Origin: Pantoea sp. Lij88
GTDB lineage: Bacteria > Pseudomonadota > Gammaproteobacteria > Enterobacterales > Enterobacteriaceae
Direction: 5' to 3'
Length of the DNA stretch: 64,000 bases
Assembly: GCF_030062155.1 (NCBI RefSeq)
Contig: NZ_CP118269.1
Span: 1,984,001-2,048,000, forward strand
Part shown: piece by piece, positions 36,887-46,152 of the stretch
Layout of the letters: each line of letters begins with the position of its first letter
Numbering within the stretch: the first letter of the stretch is position 1
Made by a program: the position numbers and the translations under genes
Notes under the pieces: generated by a model
What the model was told of the DNA's origin: nothing
The model's input: only the letters and a program-made list of their open reading frames with translations
The model's database searches: none

Positions 36887-38263
36887 ATGTCGCACTCTCA
36901 CGAGAAAGGTTTGTTATATGGGCTTGAAGCCCGCATTGGCCCCGTCCCGGCATTTTTCGCCGCGCTGCAACATCTGCTCGCCAGCGTGGTGGGCATCATC
37001 ACGCCGCCGCTGATTATTGGTTCCGTGCTGGGCCTGCAGGCCTATCTTCCTTATCTGATCAGCATGTCGCTGTTTGTCTCCGGCTTAGGCACCTTTATGC
37101 AGGCCAGACGCTTTTATGGCGTCGGCGCAGGCATGATTTGCCTGCAGGGCACCAGCTTCGCGTTTCTGGGCGTGATTCTCTCTGGTGGCCTGATGGTGAA
37201 AGGGCGCGGCGGTTCGCCGGAAGAGATTATGGCGATGCTGTTTGGCTGCAACCTGGTGGCGGCGCTGATTCCGGTTCTGATCAGCCGCTGCGTCGGCTCG
37301 CTGCGTAAAGTGCTGACGCCGGTAGTGACCGGCACGGTGATCACTCTGATAGGCATCAGCCTGATCAAAGTCAGCATTACTGACTGGGCTGGCGGTCACA
37401 ACGCCACCGATTTTGGCTCGCCGGGGAATCTGGCGCTTGGGGCGCTGACGCTGCTGGTGATCGTGGCGCTGAACCGTTCACGCAACCGCTGGGCGCGGCT
37501 GGTGGCGGTGGTGGCCGGCATCGCGGTGGGATGCGTTGCAGCGGCCTTAACCGGGCATCTGCAGCTGAAAATCGCGCCGGAGAGTAGCTGGCTGGTGCTG
37601 CCTGCCTTCTTCCGGTTTGGCTTCGCCTTTGACTGGACTATTTTTCTGCCTATCGCGCTGGTGTCCGTCATTGCGGTGATTGAAGCGGTGGGCGATCTCA
37701 CCGCCAACTGCCTGATTTCCCAGCAGCCTATCACCGGCAAGCCTTTTCAGCAGCGGCTTCAGGGCGGCATTGTCGCTGACGGCCTGAGTTGCGTGCTGGC
37801 AGCGGTGTTCTCTGCCTTCCCCAACACCACGTTTGCGCAGAATAATGGCGTGATTCAGATGACCGGCGTCGCCAGCCGTTATGTCGGCATGCTGCTGGGA
37901 ATTATGCTGGCGCTGCTGGGACTCTTTCCCTTTGTCGGCTCGCTGCTGCAGCAGATCCCGCCTTCAGTGCTGGGCGGGGCGACCATCGTGATGTTTGGCA
38001 GCGTGGTCGCTGCGGGTATCCGGGTGATGACCCAGACGCCGCTGGGCCGTCGCGAGATGCTGATTGTTGCGATTTCATTCGGGATTGGTCTGGGTGTGGA
38101 AGCGGTGCCGGAGGTGCTGAAGCAGTTCCCGCCGCTGATTAACAGTCTGTTTGGTCATGCGGTGACGACCGGCGGCATTCTGGCGATTGTGCTCAATCTG
38201 GTTCTGCCAGATGAAGCACCTGAGGTGGAAGAGGTTGAGGTGGAAACGCTCACGGAGAGCTAA
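36887..38263 (+). CDS. NCS2-family nucleobase permease (xanthine/uracil type)
   Basis: Inner-membrane nucleobase:cation symporter-2 of about 458 residues with 14 predicted segments. The signature FAQNNGVIQMTGVASRYVG, the ALQHLLASVVGIITPPLIIG segment 1 and EAVGDLTANCLIS match the xanthine/urate branch (XanP, XanQ, UacT). ATG 36887 follows a GGAG and fits the family N terminus; the frame is open to 36824. With guaD, xdhABC and hpxO 8-18 kb away, xanthine or urate uptake is a reasonable inference. The acidic tail EVEEVEVETLTES is unusual but hydrophilic and cytoplasmic. Confidence 0.88.
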   Translation: MSHSHEKGLLYGLEARIGPVPAFFAALQHLLASVVGIITPPLIIGSVLGLQAYLPYLISMSLFVSGLGTFMQARRFYGVGAGMICLQGTSFAFLGVILSGGLMVKGRGGSPEEIMAMLFGCNLVAALIPVLISRCVGSLRKVLTPVVTGTVITLIGISLIKVSITDWAGGHNATDFGSPGNLALGALTLLVIVALNRSRNRWARLVAVVAGIAVGCVAAALTGHLQLKIAPESSWLVLPAFFRFGFAFDWTIFLPIALVSVIAVIEAVGDLTANCLISQQPITGKPFQQRLQGGIVADGLSCVLAAVFSAFPNTTFAQNNGVIQMTGVASRYVGMLLGIMLALLGLFPFVGSLLQQIPPSVLGGATIVMFGSVVAAGIRVMTQTPLGRREMLIVAISFGIGLGVEAVPEVLKQFPPLINSLFGHAVTTGGILAIVLNLVLPDEAPEVEEVEVETLTES

Positions 38264-38345
38264 AAAGCAGAGGAGCCGATGTATCTCTCACAGACGGCTC
38301 AGAAATTCAAAGCGATGGGAGCATACGCCAGTAGCAAAGCATAGC

Positions 38346-38446
38346 GCGCCATGGACAAAAACGCCGGGAGCGTTTTTGTCCTGGCGCGGGACGCTTTCCT
38401 ATTCTGACCCAGTTCCCTTCGCGTTAAGCTTATTTGTTGCTGCCAG
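38346..38446 (-). repeat. Dispersed palindromic element, short copy D
   Basis: Shares with the long copies one outer arm (GGGAACTGGGTCAGAA in reverse complement, 38404-38419), the AGGAAAGCGTCCCGC stretch and the outward similarity to about 38446. It ends at the first hairpin, which is larger here: GCGCCA-T-GGACAAAAACGC (38346-38364) pairs with GCGTTTTTGTCCTGGCGC (38370-38387), one bulged T, loop CGGGA. It lies between the converging permease and osmV genes. Confidence 0.78.
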
Positions 38447-38511
38447 TTTGATCAGAGTTTAAGTATGCCAGCTGTTTTAAAGGGCCTGTGAGACCCTTAT
38501 ATGTGACGAAA

Positions 38512-39648
38512 CTATGGATTCAGACGACGACGGGTTCGACCCGAGCTGAGGTAATCCGCAATATAATCCTGCGAAATCTCTCCGCTGTAGCGCCCCTCTT
38601 CATCGACAATCGGCATCCAGACCGTATTGTGCTCATAGAGTTTCGACAGCACCACGCGCAGGTTCTCTTCGGCTTTACCGGTGACCTTAAAGGTGTGCAG
38701 CTTCTCTTCACAACGGCCACTCACGTTACGCGCCTCACGACGCTTCACGAAGCCCAGCGGCTTGCCATCTTCATCGACGACGGTAATCGACCGCATATCG
38801 TTATCATCCATCATGCCAAAGGCTTCATCCAGCGGCGTCGAGCGGCGCACGGTGATGGTCGGCTGCTGATCGGTCACGTCGCCCGCCTGCACCAGTAACA
38901 GACGCTTAAGCGTGCGGTCCTGACCGACAAACGAACCAACGAAATCATTGGCCGGGGTGGCCAGCAGCTCATCCGGGCTGGCGCACTGCACGATCTTACC
39001 CTGACCAAATACCGCGATGCGATCGCCCAGCTTCAGCGCCTCATCAATATCGTGGCTCACCAGCATCACGGTCTTCTTCAACTGACGCTGCATGTCGAGA
39101 AACTCGTTCTGGATCACTTCACGGTTAATCGGGTCGACGGCACCAAACGGCTCATCCATCAGCAGCACCGGTGGATCCGCGGCCAGGGCACGAATCACGC
39201 CGATACGCTGCTGCTGACCGCCGGACATCTCACGCGGATAGCGATGCAGGAATTTAGCTGGATCCAGCGCGACCATGCTCATCAGCTCGGTGGCCCGCTC
39301 ACGGCACTGCTTTTTATCCCAGCCCAGCATGCGCGGCACCACGGTAATGTTCTCCTCAATGGTCATGTTGGGAAACAGACCAATCTGCTGGATCACATAG
39401 CCAATGTTGCGGCGCAGCGTGGTGGTGTCCTGGGTACTGGTGTCTTCGCCATTGATCAGGATCCGGCCACTGGTGGCAGGAATCAGACGGTTAATCATCT
39501 TCAGTGTGGTGGTCTTACCGCAGCCCGATGGCCCCAGCAGCACACACATCTCACCGGCTGGCACATGCAGGCTGACGTTATCGACGGCTTTATTGGTGGT
39601 GCCGTTTTTCTGGGTAAAGGTTTTCGTCAGGTTTTCCAGCGTAATCAT
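38512..39648 (-). CDS. osmV: Osmoprotectant ABC transporter ATP-binding protein OsmV
   Basis: ABC ATPase of 378 residues. Walker A GPSGCGKT at 39-46, the signature MSGGQQQRIGVIRALA, Walker B VLLMDEPFGAVDP and the switch histidine in VSHDIDEAL are all intact. The C-terminal third holds a pair of CBS domains (about 255-370), typical of glycine-betaine/choline transporter ATPases that sense ionic strength. It is the last gene of a four-gene minus-strand operon; its ATG overlaps the osmW stop by one base (TAATG). The Salmonella OsmVWXY name is by gene content and similarity. Confidence 0.92.
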   Translation of the reverse strand: MITLENLTKTFTQKNGTTNKAVDNVSLHVPAGEMCVLLGPSGCGKTTTLKMINRLIPATSGRILINGEDTSTQDTTTLRRNIGYVIQQIGLFPNMTIEENITVVPRMLGWDKKQCRERATELMSMVALDPAKFLHRYPREMSGGQQQRIGVIRALAADPPVLLMDEPFGAVDPINREVIQNEFLDMQRQLKKTVMLVSHDIDEALKLGDRIAVFGQGKIVQCASPDELLATPANDFVGSFVGQDRTLKRLLLVQAGDVTDQQPTITVRRSTPLDEAFGMMDDNDMRSITVVDEDGKPLGFVKRREARNVSGRCEEKLHTFKVTGKAEENLRVVLSKLYEHNTVWMPIVDEEGRYSGEISQDYIADYLSSGRTRRRLNP

Positions 39649-40295
39649 TATCGAATCCCCTTTGGTGTGAGCGCCTGCTGCAAACGGTGCAACAGCCAGT
39701 CAAGAAAAATAGCCAGCAGACAAATCATTAATGCCCCGGCAATCAACATACGAATATCACTGCCGCTGATACCATCCAGCAGCAACTGGCCCAGACCGCC
39801 CGCGCCAATCACGGCGGCAATCGCCATTACGCCAACGTTCATCACCACGGCGGTACGGATGCCGCCAAAAATCACCGGCAGCGCCATCGGGATCTCAACC
39901 CAGCGCAGGCGCTGCCAGAAGGTCATGCCGATGCCCCGACCCGCTTCACGCAGACCGTCCGGCAGATTCTCCAGCGCGGTGTGGGTATTGCGCACAATCG
40001 GCAGCAGCGAGTAGAGGAACACGGCGGTAATCGCCGGCAGCGCGCCGATGCCCTGACCGATCAGCGAAAACAGCGGAATCATCAGACCAAACAGCGCAAT
40101 GGTCGGAATGGTCAGCACCACGGTGGCGATACCGAGAATCGGCGTGGCCAGCCATCTGACGCGCACAATCAGAATGCCCAGCGGCACGCCAATCACAATC
40201 GCCAGTCCGACCGCCACCAGCACCAGCCAGCTGTGCTGCCAGCTCAGAGTGAGCAGGGTGCTCCAGTTATCCATGATGTAGTGAAGGGTATCCAC
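39648..40295 (-). CDS. osmW: Osmoprotectant ABC transporter permease OsmW
   Basis: Inner-membrane permease of 215 residues with about six segments of the OpuC/ProW type. The EAA-like loop [35 protein letters not shown] contacts the ATPase. The start is GTG 40295 with GGAGG four bases upstream. It follows osmX after nine bases. With OsmY it would form a heterodimeric channel. Confidence 0.9.
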   Translation of the reverse strand: MDTLHYIMDNWSTLLTLSWQHSWLVLVAVGLAIVIGVPLGILIVRVRWLATPILGIATVVLTIPTIALFGLMIPLFSLIGQGIGALPAITAVFLYSLLPIVRNTHTALENLPDGLREAGRGIGMTFWQRLRWVEIPMALPVIFGGIRTAVVMNVGVMAIAAVIGAGGLGQLLLDGISGSDIRMLIAGALMICLLAIFLDWLLHRLQQALTPKGIR

Positions 40296-40304
40296 AGTGC
40301 CTCC

Positions 40305-41216
40305 TTACAGCATGTTTTTGGATTGAAGGAAATCACGCGCCACTTTTTCCGGCGACTCATGGTCGATATCGACCCGCTTATTCAGCTCCGTGATCGCCTC
40401 ATCATTGATCTGCGCAGACAGCTGATTCAGCGCGGTATCCAGTCCCGGATGGCTCGCCAGCACATCCTGACGCACAACCGGCGTCACGTTGTAGCTCGGG
40501 AAGAAGTGTTTATCATCCTCCAGCACTTTCAGGTCGAAGCCTTTAACCCGGCCATCGGTGGTGTAGATCAGACCGGCATCCACGAATCCGTCGCGAATGG
40601 CGTTATAGACCAGACCCGGATCCATCTGACGGATCTGCGGGCGATCCAGCGCCAGGTTATAGGTCTTCTGCAACGGCTTCATGCCATCGGAACGGCCGGA
40701 GAATTCCAGGTCCAGCCCCAGACGCCAGTTATGATCCGGGTCGGATTTACGCACCTGCTCAATCTTCGCAACCAGCTGCGACATGGTGCTGATATCCTCT
40801 TTTTCGGCCCGTTCACGGGTCATGGCAAAGGCATAGGTATTGTTCATGGGGGCCGGATTGAGCCAGACCAGTCCCAGTTTCGCATCCAGCTTTTTCACCG
40901 TCTCATACGCCTGCTGTGAAGACATGGGCTGATTGATATGGTTAAAGATAATCAGTGAGGTACCGGTGTATTCCCAGACCATATCAATCTGCTTATTCAG
41001 CAGCGCATTGCGGCCGATGGTGGTGGCGATATTACGTTTAGGGACCACCTCAAAGCCTTTCTTCTGCAGCCAGAGCACCGTCATCGCTGACAGGATATGC
41101 TGCTCGGTAAAACTCTTGGTCGCCATCACCAGCGGGGCAGCAGCCTGCGCCGTCTGGCTTAGCAGCAGCGTCGCGGTCAGCGCGACAACGCTTTTCTTAA
41201 TCCACTTCGTTAGCAT
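40305..41216 (-). CDS. osmX: Osmoprotectant-binding periplasmic protein OsmX
   Basis: Periplasmic binding protein of 303 residues with a Sec signal peptide (about 1-26, ending AQAA). It has OpuAC/ProX-like features: [32 protein letters not shown] and [15 protein letters not shown] 41216 is chosen because AAGGAG lies seven bases upstream; the frame is open to 41237. It probably binds glycine betaine or choline derivatives. It is the second gene of the operon, 17 bases after osmY. Confidence 0.92.
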   Translation of the reverse strand: MLTKWIKKSVVALTATLLLSQTAQAAAPLVMATKSFTEQHILSAMTVLWLQKKGFEVVPKRNIATTIGRNALLNKQIDMVWEYTGTSLIIFNHINQPMSSQQAYETVKKLDAKLGLVWLNPAPMNNTYAFAMTRERAEKEDISTMSQLVAKIEQVRKSDPDHNWRLGLDLEFSGRSDGMKPLQKTYNLALDRPQIRQMDPGLVYNAIRDGFVDAGLIYTTDGRVKGFDLKVLEDDKHFFPSYNVTPVVRQDVLASHPGLDTALNQLSAQINDEAITELNKRVDIDHESPEKVARDFLQSKNML

Positions 41217-41233
41217 TACAAAGCTCCTTGTGG

Positions 41234-41950
41234 TCATGCCGCAGCGTGCGGACTCAGAAAGCGGCCCAGCGCGGCCAGCATCATATCCAGTACCAGCGCG
41301 ACCAGCGCGGTGGCGACGGCACCCAGAATCAGCGTCGGGAAGTCATTCAGGTAGATACCCGGGAAAATCAGCTCACCAAAGCTGCTGGCACCAATCAGGA
41401 AGGCCAGTGGGGCGGTACCGACGTTAATGGCGGTGGCGATGCGCACGCCTGCGAGGATCACGGGCATGGCATTGGGCAGCTCAACCTGACGCAGACGTTG
41501 CCATTTGGTCATGCCGATGCCGTTGGCGGCTTCAATCAGCGACGGAGGAACCGCGCTGAGACCCGAGAAGGTGTTGCGGACGATAGGCAGGAGCGAGGCG
41601 AGAAACAGTGCAATCAGCGCCGGACGGTCGCCGATTCCGATAATCACCATCGCCAGCGCCAACACGGCGAGCGGTGGCAGGGTGTTACCGACATTGAAAA
41701 TCTGCATCACATACTCGGCCCAGCGACGCGCAAACGGGCGACTGAGCAGGATGCCGCTGGGAACCCCGACCAGCAGGGCGAACAACATTGACCAGAAAAC
41801 TAAGAAGAGGTGCTGCTGCCCGAGATAGAGCAGGTCGACTTTACGTGCGACCAGCTGATCCCAGCCTAAGCCCCAGATCAACACGGCGATCACCGCGACC
41901 ACTGCAAGCAGTGCCAGACCGGCGCGTCGGGCCAGTGAAGCATTTTGCAT
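41234..41950 (-). CDS. osmY: Osmoprotectant ABC transporter permease OsmY (YehW type)
   Basis: Permease of 238 residues, the first gene of the operon. Segment 1 begins near residue 10. The ATPase-contact loop [29 protein letters not shown] parallels that of OsmW. GGGAG lies eight bases before the ATG. This OsmY is the Salmonella transporter permease, not the unrelated E. coli periplasmic OsmY. Its promoter lies in the 392-bp divergent gap upstream. Confidence 0.88.
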   Translation of the reverse strand: MQNASLARRAGLALLAVVAVIAVLIWGLGWDQLVARKVDLLYLGQQHLFLVFWSMLFALLVGVPSGILLSRPFARRWAEYVMQIFNVGNTLPPLAVLALAMVIIGIGDRPALIALFLASLLPIVRNTFSGLSAVPPSLIEAANGIGMTKWQRLRQVELPNAMPVILAGVRIATAINVGTAPLAFLIGASSFGELIFPGIYLNDFPTLILGAVATALVALVLDMMLAALGRFLSPHAAA

Positions 41951-42342
41951 AGGAGAATCTCCCTGATGACGATCTCAATTGTTATAACAACCAAAAACAG
42001 CCCGACAGGTGCGACAAAAACTGCCGCCGCGCCCAAAACCGAAACTGCGATAAAATGTAGATAAAATGACTGTTTATCCACTCTTTTTCAGTGAATACCG
42101 AATAAGATGGGGTAATGCTATAGCAGGCCTTTTTTGCACAAGCCAGCTTTTAAGCCATATATCAGGCAGATAGAAACGGTCTAAAATGGGTTTAAAGCCG
42201 CATACCCGCTGGGCTTAAGCGACAATAAAAAAAATTCATCGACTTTTAGTGACACCGTCACAGATGGCGCAGAAGATGCGCACGCGCAGGAAACTGCTTT
42301 GGCTGTTTTTGAGCTAGCCTTGCAGATTAAAAAAGGAACCCT
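41951..42342. promoter_or_regulatory. Divergent control region between the osm operon and the DHA2 exporter
   Basis: No gene is supported here. It contains a perfect 12-bp palindrome, TTGTTATAACAA (41979-41990), close to the osmY start, and GTGAC-ACC-GTCAC at 42249-42261, about 80 bp before the exporter gene. Both are candidate operators. The region is AT-rich compared with its neighbours, as for promoters, but I cannot assign hexamers with confidence. Confidence 0.4.
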
Positions 42343-43809
42343 ATGACTGAAAGCGCACAACTCCAGACCGGACATCGCCACTGGATCTTAATTGCCTGCA
42401 TGCTGGCGATGTTTATGGCCGCCATTGAAGTCACCATTGTGGCCACCGCAATGCCCACCATTATTGCTGACCTCGGCGGTTTTTCGCAGTTTGGCTGGGT
42501 GTTCTCCATCTATCTGCTGACGCAGGCGGTCAGCGTGCCGCTCTACGGGCGGCTGGCGGATATGGTGGGGCGAAAAACCATGTTTTTTGTCGGCACCTCG
42601 ATCTTCCTGGTGGGCTCGGTCCTGTGTGGTTTCGCCCATACCATGACCTGGTTAATCCTGTTCCGGGCGTTTCAGGGCCTGGGGGCAGGTGCGATCATGC
42701 CGCTCAGCTCCACCATCGTGGCGGATATCTATTCGCCGCGCGAACGTGCCAGCGTGCAGGGCTGGCTTTCCAGCGTCTGGGGTGTCGCGGCGATTGTCGG
42801 GCCGCTGACCGGGGCCTGGCTGGTGCAGCACTTCAGCTGGTCGGTGATTTTCTGGGTCAATCTGCCGATTGGCCTGATCAGCATGCTGATGCTGGCGCGC
42901 TGGTTACCGGCGCATCAGAAGGAGGAGAAATCGCAGCCGCTGAATCTGGCCGGAAGCGGCTGGCTGATGCTCTGCGTGACCGCGCTGCTGGTTGCGCTGT
43001 TGCAGGCGGAACAGCTGGGCATCTGGCTGGTGCCGTTCCTGATTTTCTCGCTGTTTGCGGGCTGGCAGCTTAAGCGTCATGAGCAGCGTTCAGCGGCACC
43101 ACTGTTTCCGCTGATCATCTGGCGCAGCCGGCTTATCGTGGCCGGTAACGCGGGCAATCTGATTATCGGGGCGGCCATGATGGGCATCAGCGCGTTTCTG
43201 CCTACCTGGATTCAGGGAATACGCGGCGGCTCACCGTTACAGGCGGGCAGTGTGCTGGCGATGATGTCGATTGGCTGGCCGCTGGCCAGCACCCTGAGCG
43301 GCAGACTGATGCTGCACACCTCTTATCGTTTCACCGCCCAGCTCGGCGCGCTGTTGCTGGTCACCGGCAGCGCATTGCTGCTGTTCTTACGGCCCGAGAG
43401 TTCGCTCTATCAGGCGGGTTTCACCGCGTTTCTGATTGGGACCGGCATGGGGATGACCAGCACCACGTTCCTGGTTTCGGTGCAGAACCAGGCGGACTAC
43501 CAGATTCGCGGCATCTGTACCGCGTCAATCATGTTCAGCCGGATGATCGGCTCAGCGGTGGGAACGGCGATTATGGGCGCGGTGCTGAATCTTAATCTGC
43601 AATGGCGACTGCCGCTGGTGCAGGATCCGGTGCAGCAGATTATGTCTGAGCCCAGTCGCCAGCAGCTGCAGCCGGAAACCCTGCAGCAGATGGTCGCGGC
43701 GATAGCGACATCATTGCACTGGGTGTTCGTGGTAGCACTGGTCATTGCGCTATTTGCGGTGGGGGTGGCATGGATGATGCCGCGTCAGCGGCCGGAACAG
43801 GCGGACTAG
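42343..43809 (+). CDS. MFS drug exporter, DHA2 family
   Basis: Multidrug-type major facilitator of 488 residues with 14 predicted segments. Motif C-like and DHA2 marks: MFMAAIEVTIVATAMPTIIADLGG in segment 1, PLYGRLADMVGRKTMF in the loop, FRAFQGLGAGAIMPLSSTIVADIY and SSVWGVAAIVGPLTGAWLV. It probably exports a hydrophobic toxic compound by proton antiport; the substrate is unknown. AAGGA five bases before the ATG supports the start. No adaptor protein gene is adjacent, so it is a single-component pump. Confidence 0.9.
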   Translation: MTESAQLQTGHRHWILIACMLAMFMAAIEVTIVATAMPTIIADLGGFSQFGWVFSIYLLTQAVSVPLYGRLADMVGRKTMFFVGTSIFLVGSVLCGFAHTMTWLILFRAFQGLGAGAIMPLSSTIVADIYSPRERASVQGWLSSVWGVAAIVGPLTGAWLVQHFSWSVIFWVNLPIGLISMLMLARWLPAHQKEEKSQPLNLAGSGWLMLCVTALLVALLQAEQLGIWLVPFLIFSLFAGWQLKRHEQRSAAPLFPLIIWRSRLIVAGNAGNLIIGAAMMGISAFLPTWIQGIRGGSPLQAGSVLAMMSIGWPLASTLSGRLMLHTSYRFTAQLGALLLVTGSALLLFLRPESSLYQAGFTAFLIGTGMGMTSTTFLVSVQNQADYQIRGICTASIMFSRMIGSAVGTAIMGAVLNLNLQWRLPLVQDPVQQIMSEPSRQQLQPETLQQMVAAIATSLHWVFVVALVIALFAVGVAWMMPRQRPEQAD

Positions 43810-43813
43810 CAGA

Positions 43814-43836
43814 CAGGGCGACAGGATGTCGCCCTG
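43814..43836. terminator. Bidirectional terminator between the DHA2 exporter and ynfD
   Basis: CAGGGCGAC (43814-43822) / GTCGCCCTG (43828-43836), a 9-bp perfect stem with a 5-base loop, between converging genes. It is followed by ATTTG on the plus strand. Confidence 0.7.
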
Positions 43837-43848
43837 ATTTGAATCTGA

Positions 43849-44145
43849 CTACTGTGCAGGCGCGTCCTGAGAACTGCCGGCACTGGCGGGGACGCTGGCT
43901 TCGTCGTCCCGGCCTGTACGCTTATAAACAATCTTTTGTGTGTCGTTTTCACAATGTCCGACGACCTGACCGCCCGCCTGATCGACCTGATCATTGGCGA
44001 CAACGTCGAGACTAAAACCTGATTCAGGCACACCGTTCTGAATAATTTTCTGGCTGATATCGGCTTTCACCGACTCGCAGGATGCCTGTGCCATCAGCGG
44101 CAGAGCTAAAAACGCCGCGCTTAACAAAACCCTCTGTAGCTTCAT
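43849..44145 (-). CDS. ynfD: DUF1161 secreted protein YnfD
   Basis: Small secreted protein of 98 residues with a Sec signal peptide ending AQA, then SCESVKADISQKIIQNGVP and DQAGGQVVGHCENDTQKIVYKR, the DUF1161 signature with two cysteines that may pair. It matches E. coli YnfD. ATG 44145 has AAGGA seven bases upstream; an upstream GTG is in frame. The function is unknown. It lies 45 bases after ynfB on the same strand. Confidence 0.9.
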   Translation of the reverse strand: MKLQRVLLSAAFLALPLMAQASCESVKADISQKIIQNGVPESGFSLDVVANDQVDQAGGQVVGHCENDTQKIVYKRTGRDDEASVPASAGSSQDAPAQ

Positions 44146-44190
44146 CACGTCTTCCTTATGTTAGTCGTCCGTCATTACTATAGCTCAAAT

Positions 44191-44514
44191 TTACGGCGCT
44201 ACCGGGCGACCTGAACGGCGATCCAGGCAACGCAGGGTGTTAGGTTCCCAGTAGGCGTTGAGATTGAGGCTCTGCTCGCATTTATCGCGGGTATCAAAGG
44301 CGCGATCGGTCTTATCAAACTCTTTTTCGACGCGGGTGTTCACTTTGTTACGCAGCATGCGCGTGTCATTCCATTGCTCTTTATCCTGGCGCGCCGCTTC
44401 ATTGCCCAGCGCGGTGCTGCCATCTTCAATGATCAGACGGTTGGTGGTCGCGCCAGCGTTTAAAGCCATACCAGACAACAGAACCATCAGCACAGCAGGG
44501 ATCATTTTTTTCAT
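44191..44514 (-). CDS. ynfB: DUF1283 secreted protein YnfB
   Basis: Secreted protein of about 107 residues. The signal peptide (about 1-22) is followed by TNRLIIEDG, then [24 protein letters not shown] and [22 protein letters not shown], which match E. coli YnfB. Two cysteines are present in the mature part. The function is unknown. The ATG at 44514 has AGGA seven bases upstream. Confidence 0.92.
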   Translation of the reverse strand: MKKMIPAVLMVLLSGMALNAGATTNRLIIEDGSTALGNEAARQDKEQWNDTRMLRNKVNTRVEKEFDKTDRAFDTRDKCEQSLNLNAYWEPNTLRCLDRRSGRPVAP

Positions 44515-44644
44515 CACACTATCCTTTAGTTAACGCAAACATCGCCATCTGCGACGGCTGTTGCAGCGGGTATGCTTAGTATATCATCGCCGTTTCTTTG
44601 CCAACCAGTGGTGAGACGTTTGTTTACGTTCAGGAGAGGTAAGG

Positions 44645-44974
44645 GTGCTGATTAAGACCGCCTTGCTGTTTTTTGTTACCGCGCTGGCGGAGATAACCGG
44701 CTGTTTTCTGCCGTGGCTGTGGCTCAAAAAAGGCGGCTCAGCCTGGCTGTTACTGCCTGCTGCGGCGAGCCTGGCGCTGTTTGTCTGGCTGCTGACCCTG
44801 CATCCTGCCGCCAGCGGGCGGGTATATGCCGCCTACGGTGGCGTCTATGTGCTCACGGCACTGCTCTGGTTACGGGTGGTGGATGGCGTGAAGTTGAGCG
44901 CGTGGGACTGGAGCGGGGCACTGATTGCGTTCAGCGGCATGCTGATTATTGTGATGGGCTGGGGACGCGGATAG
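44645..44974 (+). CDS. ynfA: UPF0060 membrane protein YnfA
   Basis: Four-segment inner-membrane protein of 109 residues (108 in E. coli), with [16 protein letters not shown] and [19 protein letters not shown] almost identical to E. coli. It resembles small multidrug-resistance transporters, and efflux has been proposed for the family. The start is GTG 44645 behind AGGAGAGG. It is divergent from ynfB, as in E. coli. Confidence 0.95.
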   Translation: MLIKTALLFFVTALAEITGCFLPWLWLKKGGSAWLLLPAAASLALFVWLLTLHPAASGRVYAAYGGVYVLTALLWLRVVDGVKLSAWDWSGALIAFSGMLIIVMGWGRG

Positions 44975-44996
44975 CGCCAGCCGGACGGGCTGGCGC
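44974..44996. terminator. Stem-loop between ynfA and ydfG
   Basis: GCGCCAGCC (44974-44982) / GGCTGGCGC (44988-44996), 9-bp perfect stem starting at the last base of the ynfA stop, between converging genes. It has no T-run on either side. Confidence 0.55.
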
Positions 44997-45005
44997 GGCA
45001 GAAAT

Positions 45006-45752
45006 TTACGGCTTATGAACCTTCAGGCCCGCCAGCGTCTGGCTGACCGGCATCATCTCAAGGCTGTTGATATTCACATGCTTAGGCAGCGTGGCGACCC
45101 ACCAGACCGCTTCTGTCACATCTTCCGGCGTCAGTGCTTTAGCGCCTTCATAGACCTGACCGGCTTTGTCATCATCGCCTTTAAAGCGCACGTTGGAAAA
45201 CTCCGTACCGCCCACCAGACCCGGTTCAATGTCGGTCACGCGTAGCGCGGTGCCGTGCAGATCGGTGCGCAGGTTCAGGCTGAACTGACGGACAAAGGCT
45301 TTGGTCGCACCATAAACGTTGCCACCGGCATATGGCCAGCTACCGGCAATCGATCCGATGTTGATGATATGGCCCACATCACGCTCCACCATGTGTGGCA
45401 GCAGGGCGCGGGTCATGTAAACCAGGCCTTTGGTGTTGGTGTCGATCATGTTTTCCCAGTCTTCAACGTTGGCTTTGTGCGCAGGCTCAATGCCCAGCGC
45501 CAGACCGGCGTTGTTGACCAGTACATCGATATTGCGCCATTCAGCCGGTAACTGGTCCACCGCCTCTTCGATAGCGGCACGGTTACGCACATCCAGCTGT
45601 ACGGTATACAGGTTCTCGCCCAGTTCATCCTTCAGCGCTTTTAAACGTTCGGCGCGGCGTCCGGTGGCAATCACTTTGTGACCGTTCTCAATAAAGCGGC
45701 GGGTGATGCTTTCACCAAAACCGGCGGTCGCGCCGGTGACAAAAATAATCAT
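45006..45752 (-). CDS. ydfG: NADP-dependent 3-hydroxy acid dehydrogenase YdfG (SDR)
   Basis: Short-chain dehydrogenase of 248 residues, equal to E. coli YdfG, which acts on 3-hydroxypropionate, serine/allo-threonine and, with RutE, malonic semialdehyde. The cofactor motif TGATAGFG, NNAG in VLVNNAGLALG, and catalytic S...YGATK (GSIAGSWPYAGGNVYGATKAF) are intact. ATG 45752 aligns with E. coli and has AAGGAA upstream; the frame is open to 45806. In E. coli its neighbour is dcp, but here 6.3 kb of purine genes lie between. Confidence 0.95.
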   Translation of the reverse strand: MIIFVTGATAGFGESITRRFIENGHKVIATGRRAERLKALKDELGENLYTVQLDVRNRAAIEEAVDQLPAEWRNIDVLVNNAGLALGIEPAHKANVEDWENMIDTNTKGLVYMTRALLPHMVERDVGHIINIGSIAGSWPYAGGNVYGATKAFVRQFSLNLRTDLHGTALRVTDIEPGLVGGTEFSNVRFKGDDDKAGQVYEGAKALTPEDVTEAVWWVATLPKHVNINSLEMMPVSQTLAGLKVHKP

Positions 45753-45956
45753 CTCACTGTTCCTTATGCCATTTTCAGAGTCGATGGCTTCACCATAGCA
45801 TTTCATTTCCGCTTCTGCGCGTGGAAAAGCCGCCCTGCCTGTAAACGGATTTTACCGGGCGAAGCGTTGCGCCTTTTCGGGGCAGCCTGCACCGGAAAAG
45901 GGCAGATTTACGGACATCAGGCCATACTCAACCTGATCACTGTGCCCCATTTTGAT

Positions 45957-45993
45957 TCGCAACCGTTTGCATTGGCTCCGCAAACGGTTGCTA
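45957..45993. promoter_or_regulatory. Paired PurR-like boxes upstream of guaD
   Basis: In the 400-bp gap before guaD, GCAACCGTTTGC (45959-45970) and GCAAACGGTTGC (45980-45991) form a perfect 12-bp inverted repeat with a 9-base loop. Each arm alone also fits the PurR consensus ANGCAANCGNTTNCNT: 45957-45972 has one mismatch and 45978-45993 has two. GTTGCGCAAC at 46014-46023 is a further palindrome. PurR or another LacI-family repressor is the likely ligand. The rest of the gap, 45753-45956 and 46024-46152, shows no gene. Confidence 0.6.
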
Positions 45994-46152
45994 AGGCAGG
46001 AGAGGCCATTTTTGTTGCGCAACGCCTCTGTTCGTGGTTATTTCATTGAAATATAAGGCCTTTATTCTATTCCAGTTCTGGCACGCAGGTTGCAAGGTAT
46101 TAAAGAGAGAATTACCTGCATCATTAAATCAGCATTCAGAAAGGACATACCC

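Noticed and set aside
38520..38550. A GGTTCGA-like string that might hint at a tRNA
   Set aside because: It lies within the end of osmV and no cloverleaf can be drawn around it.
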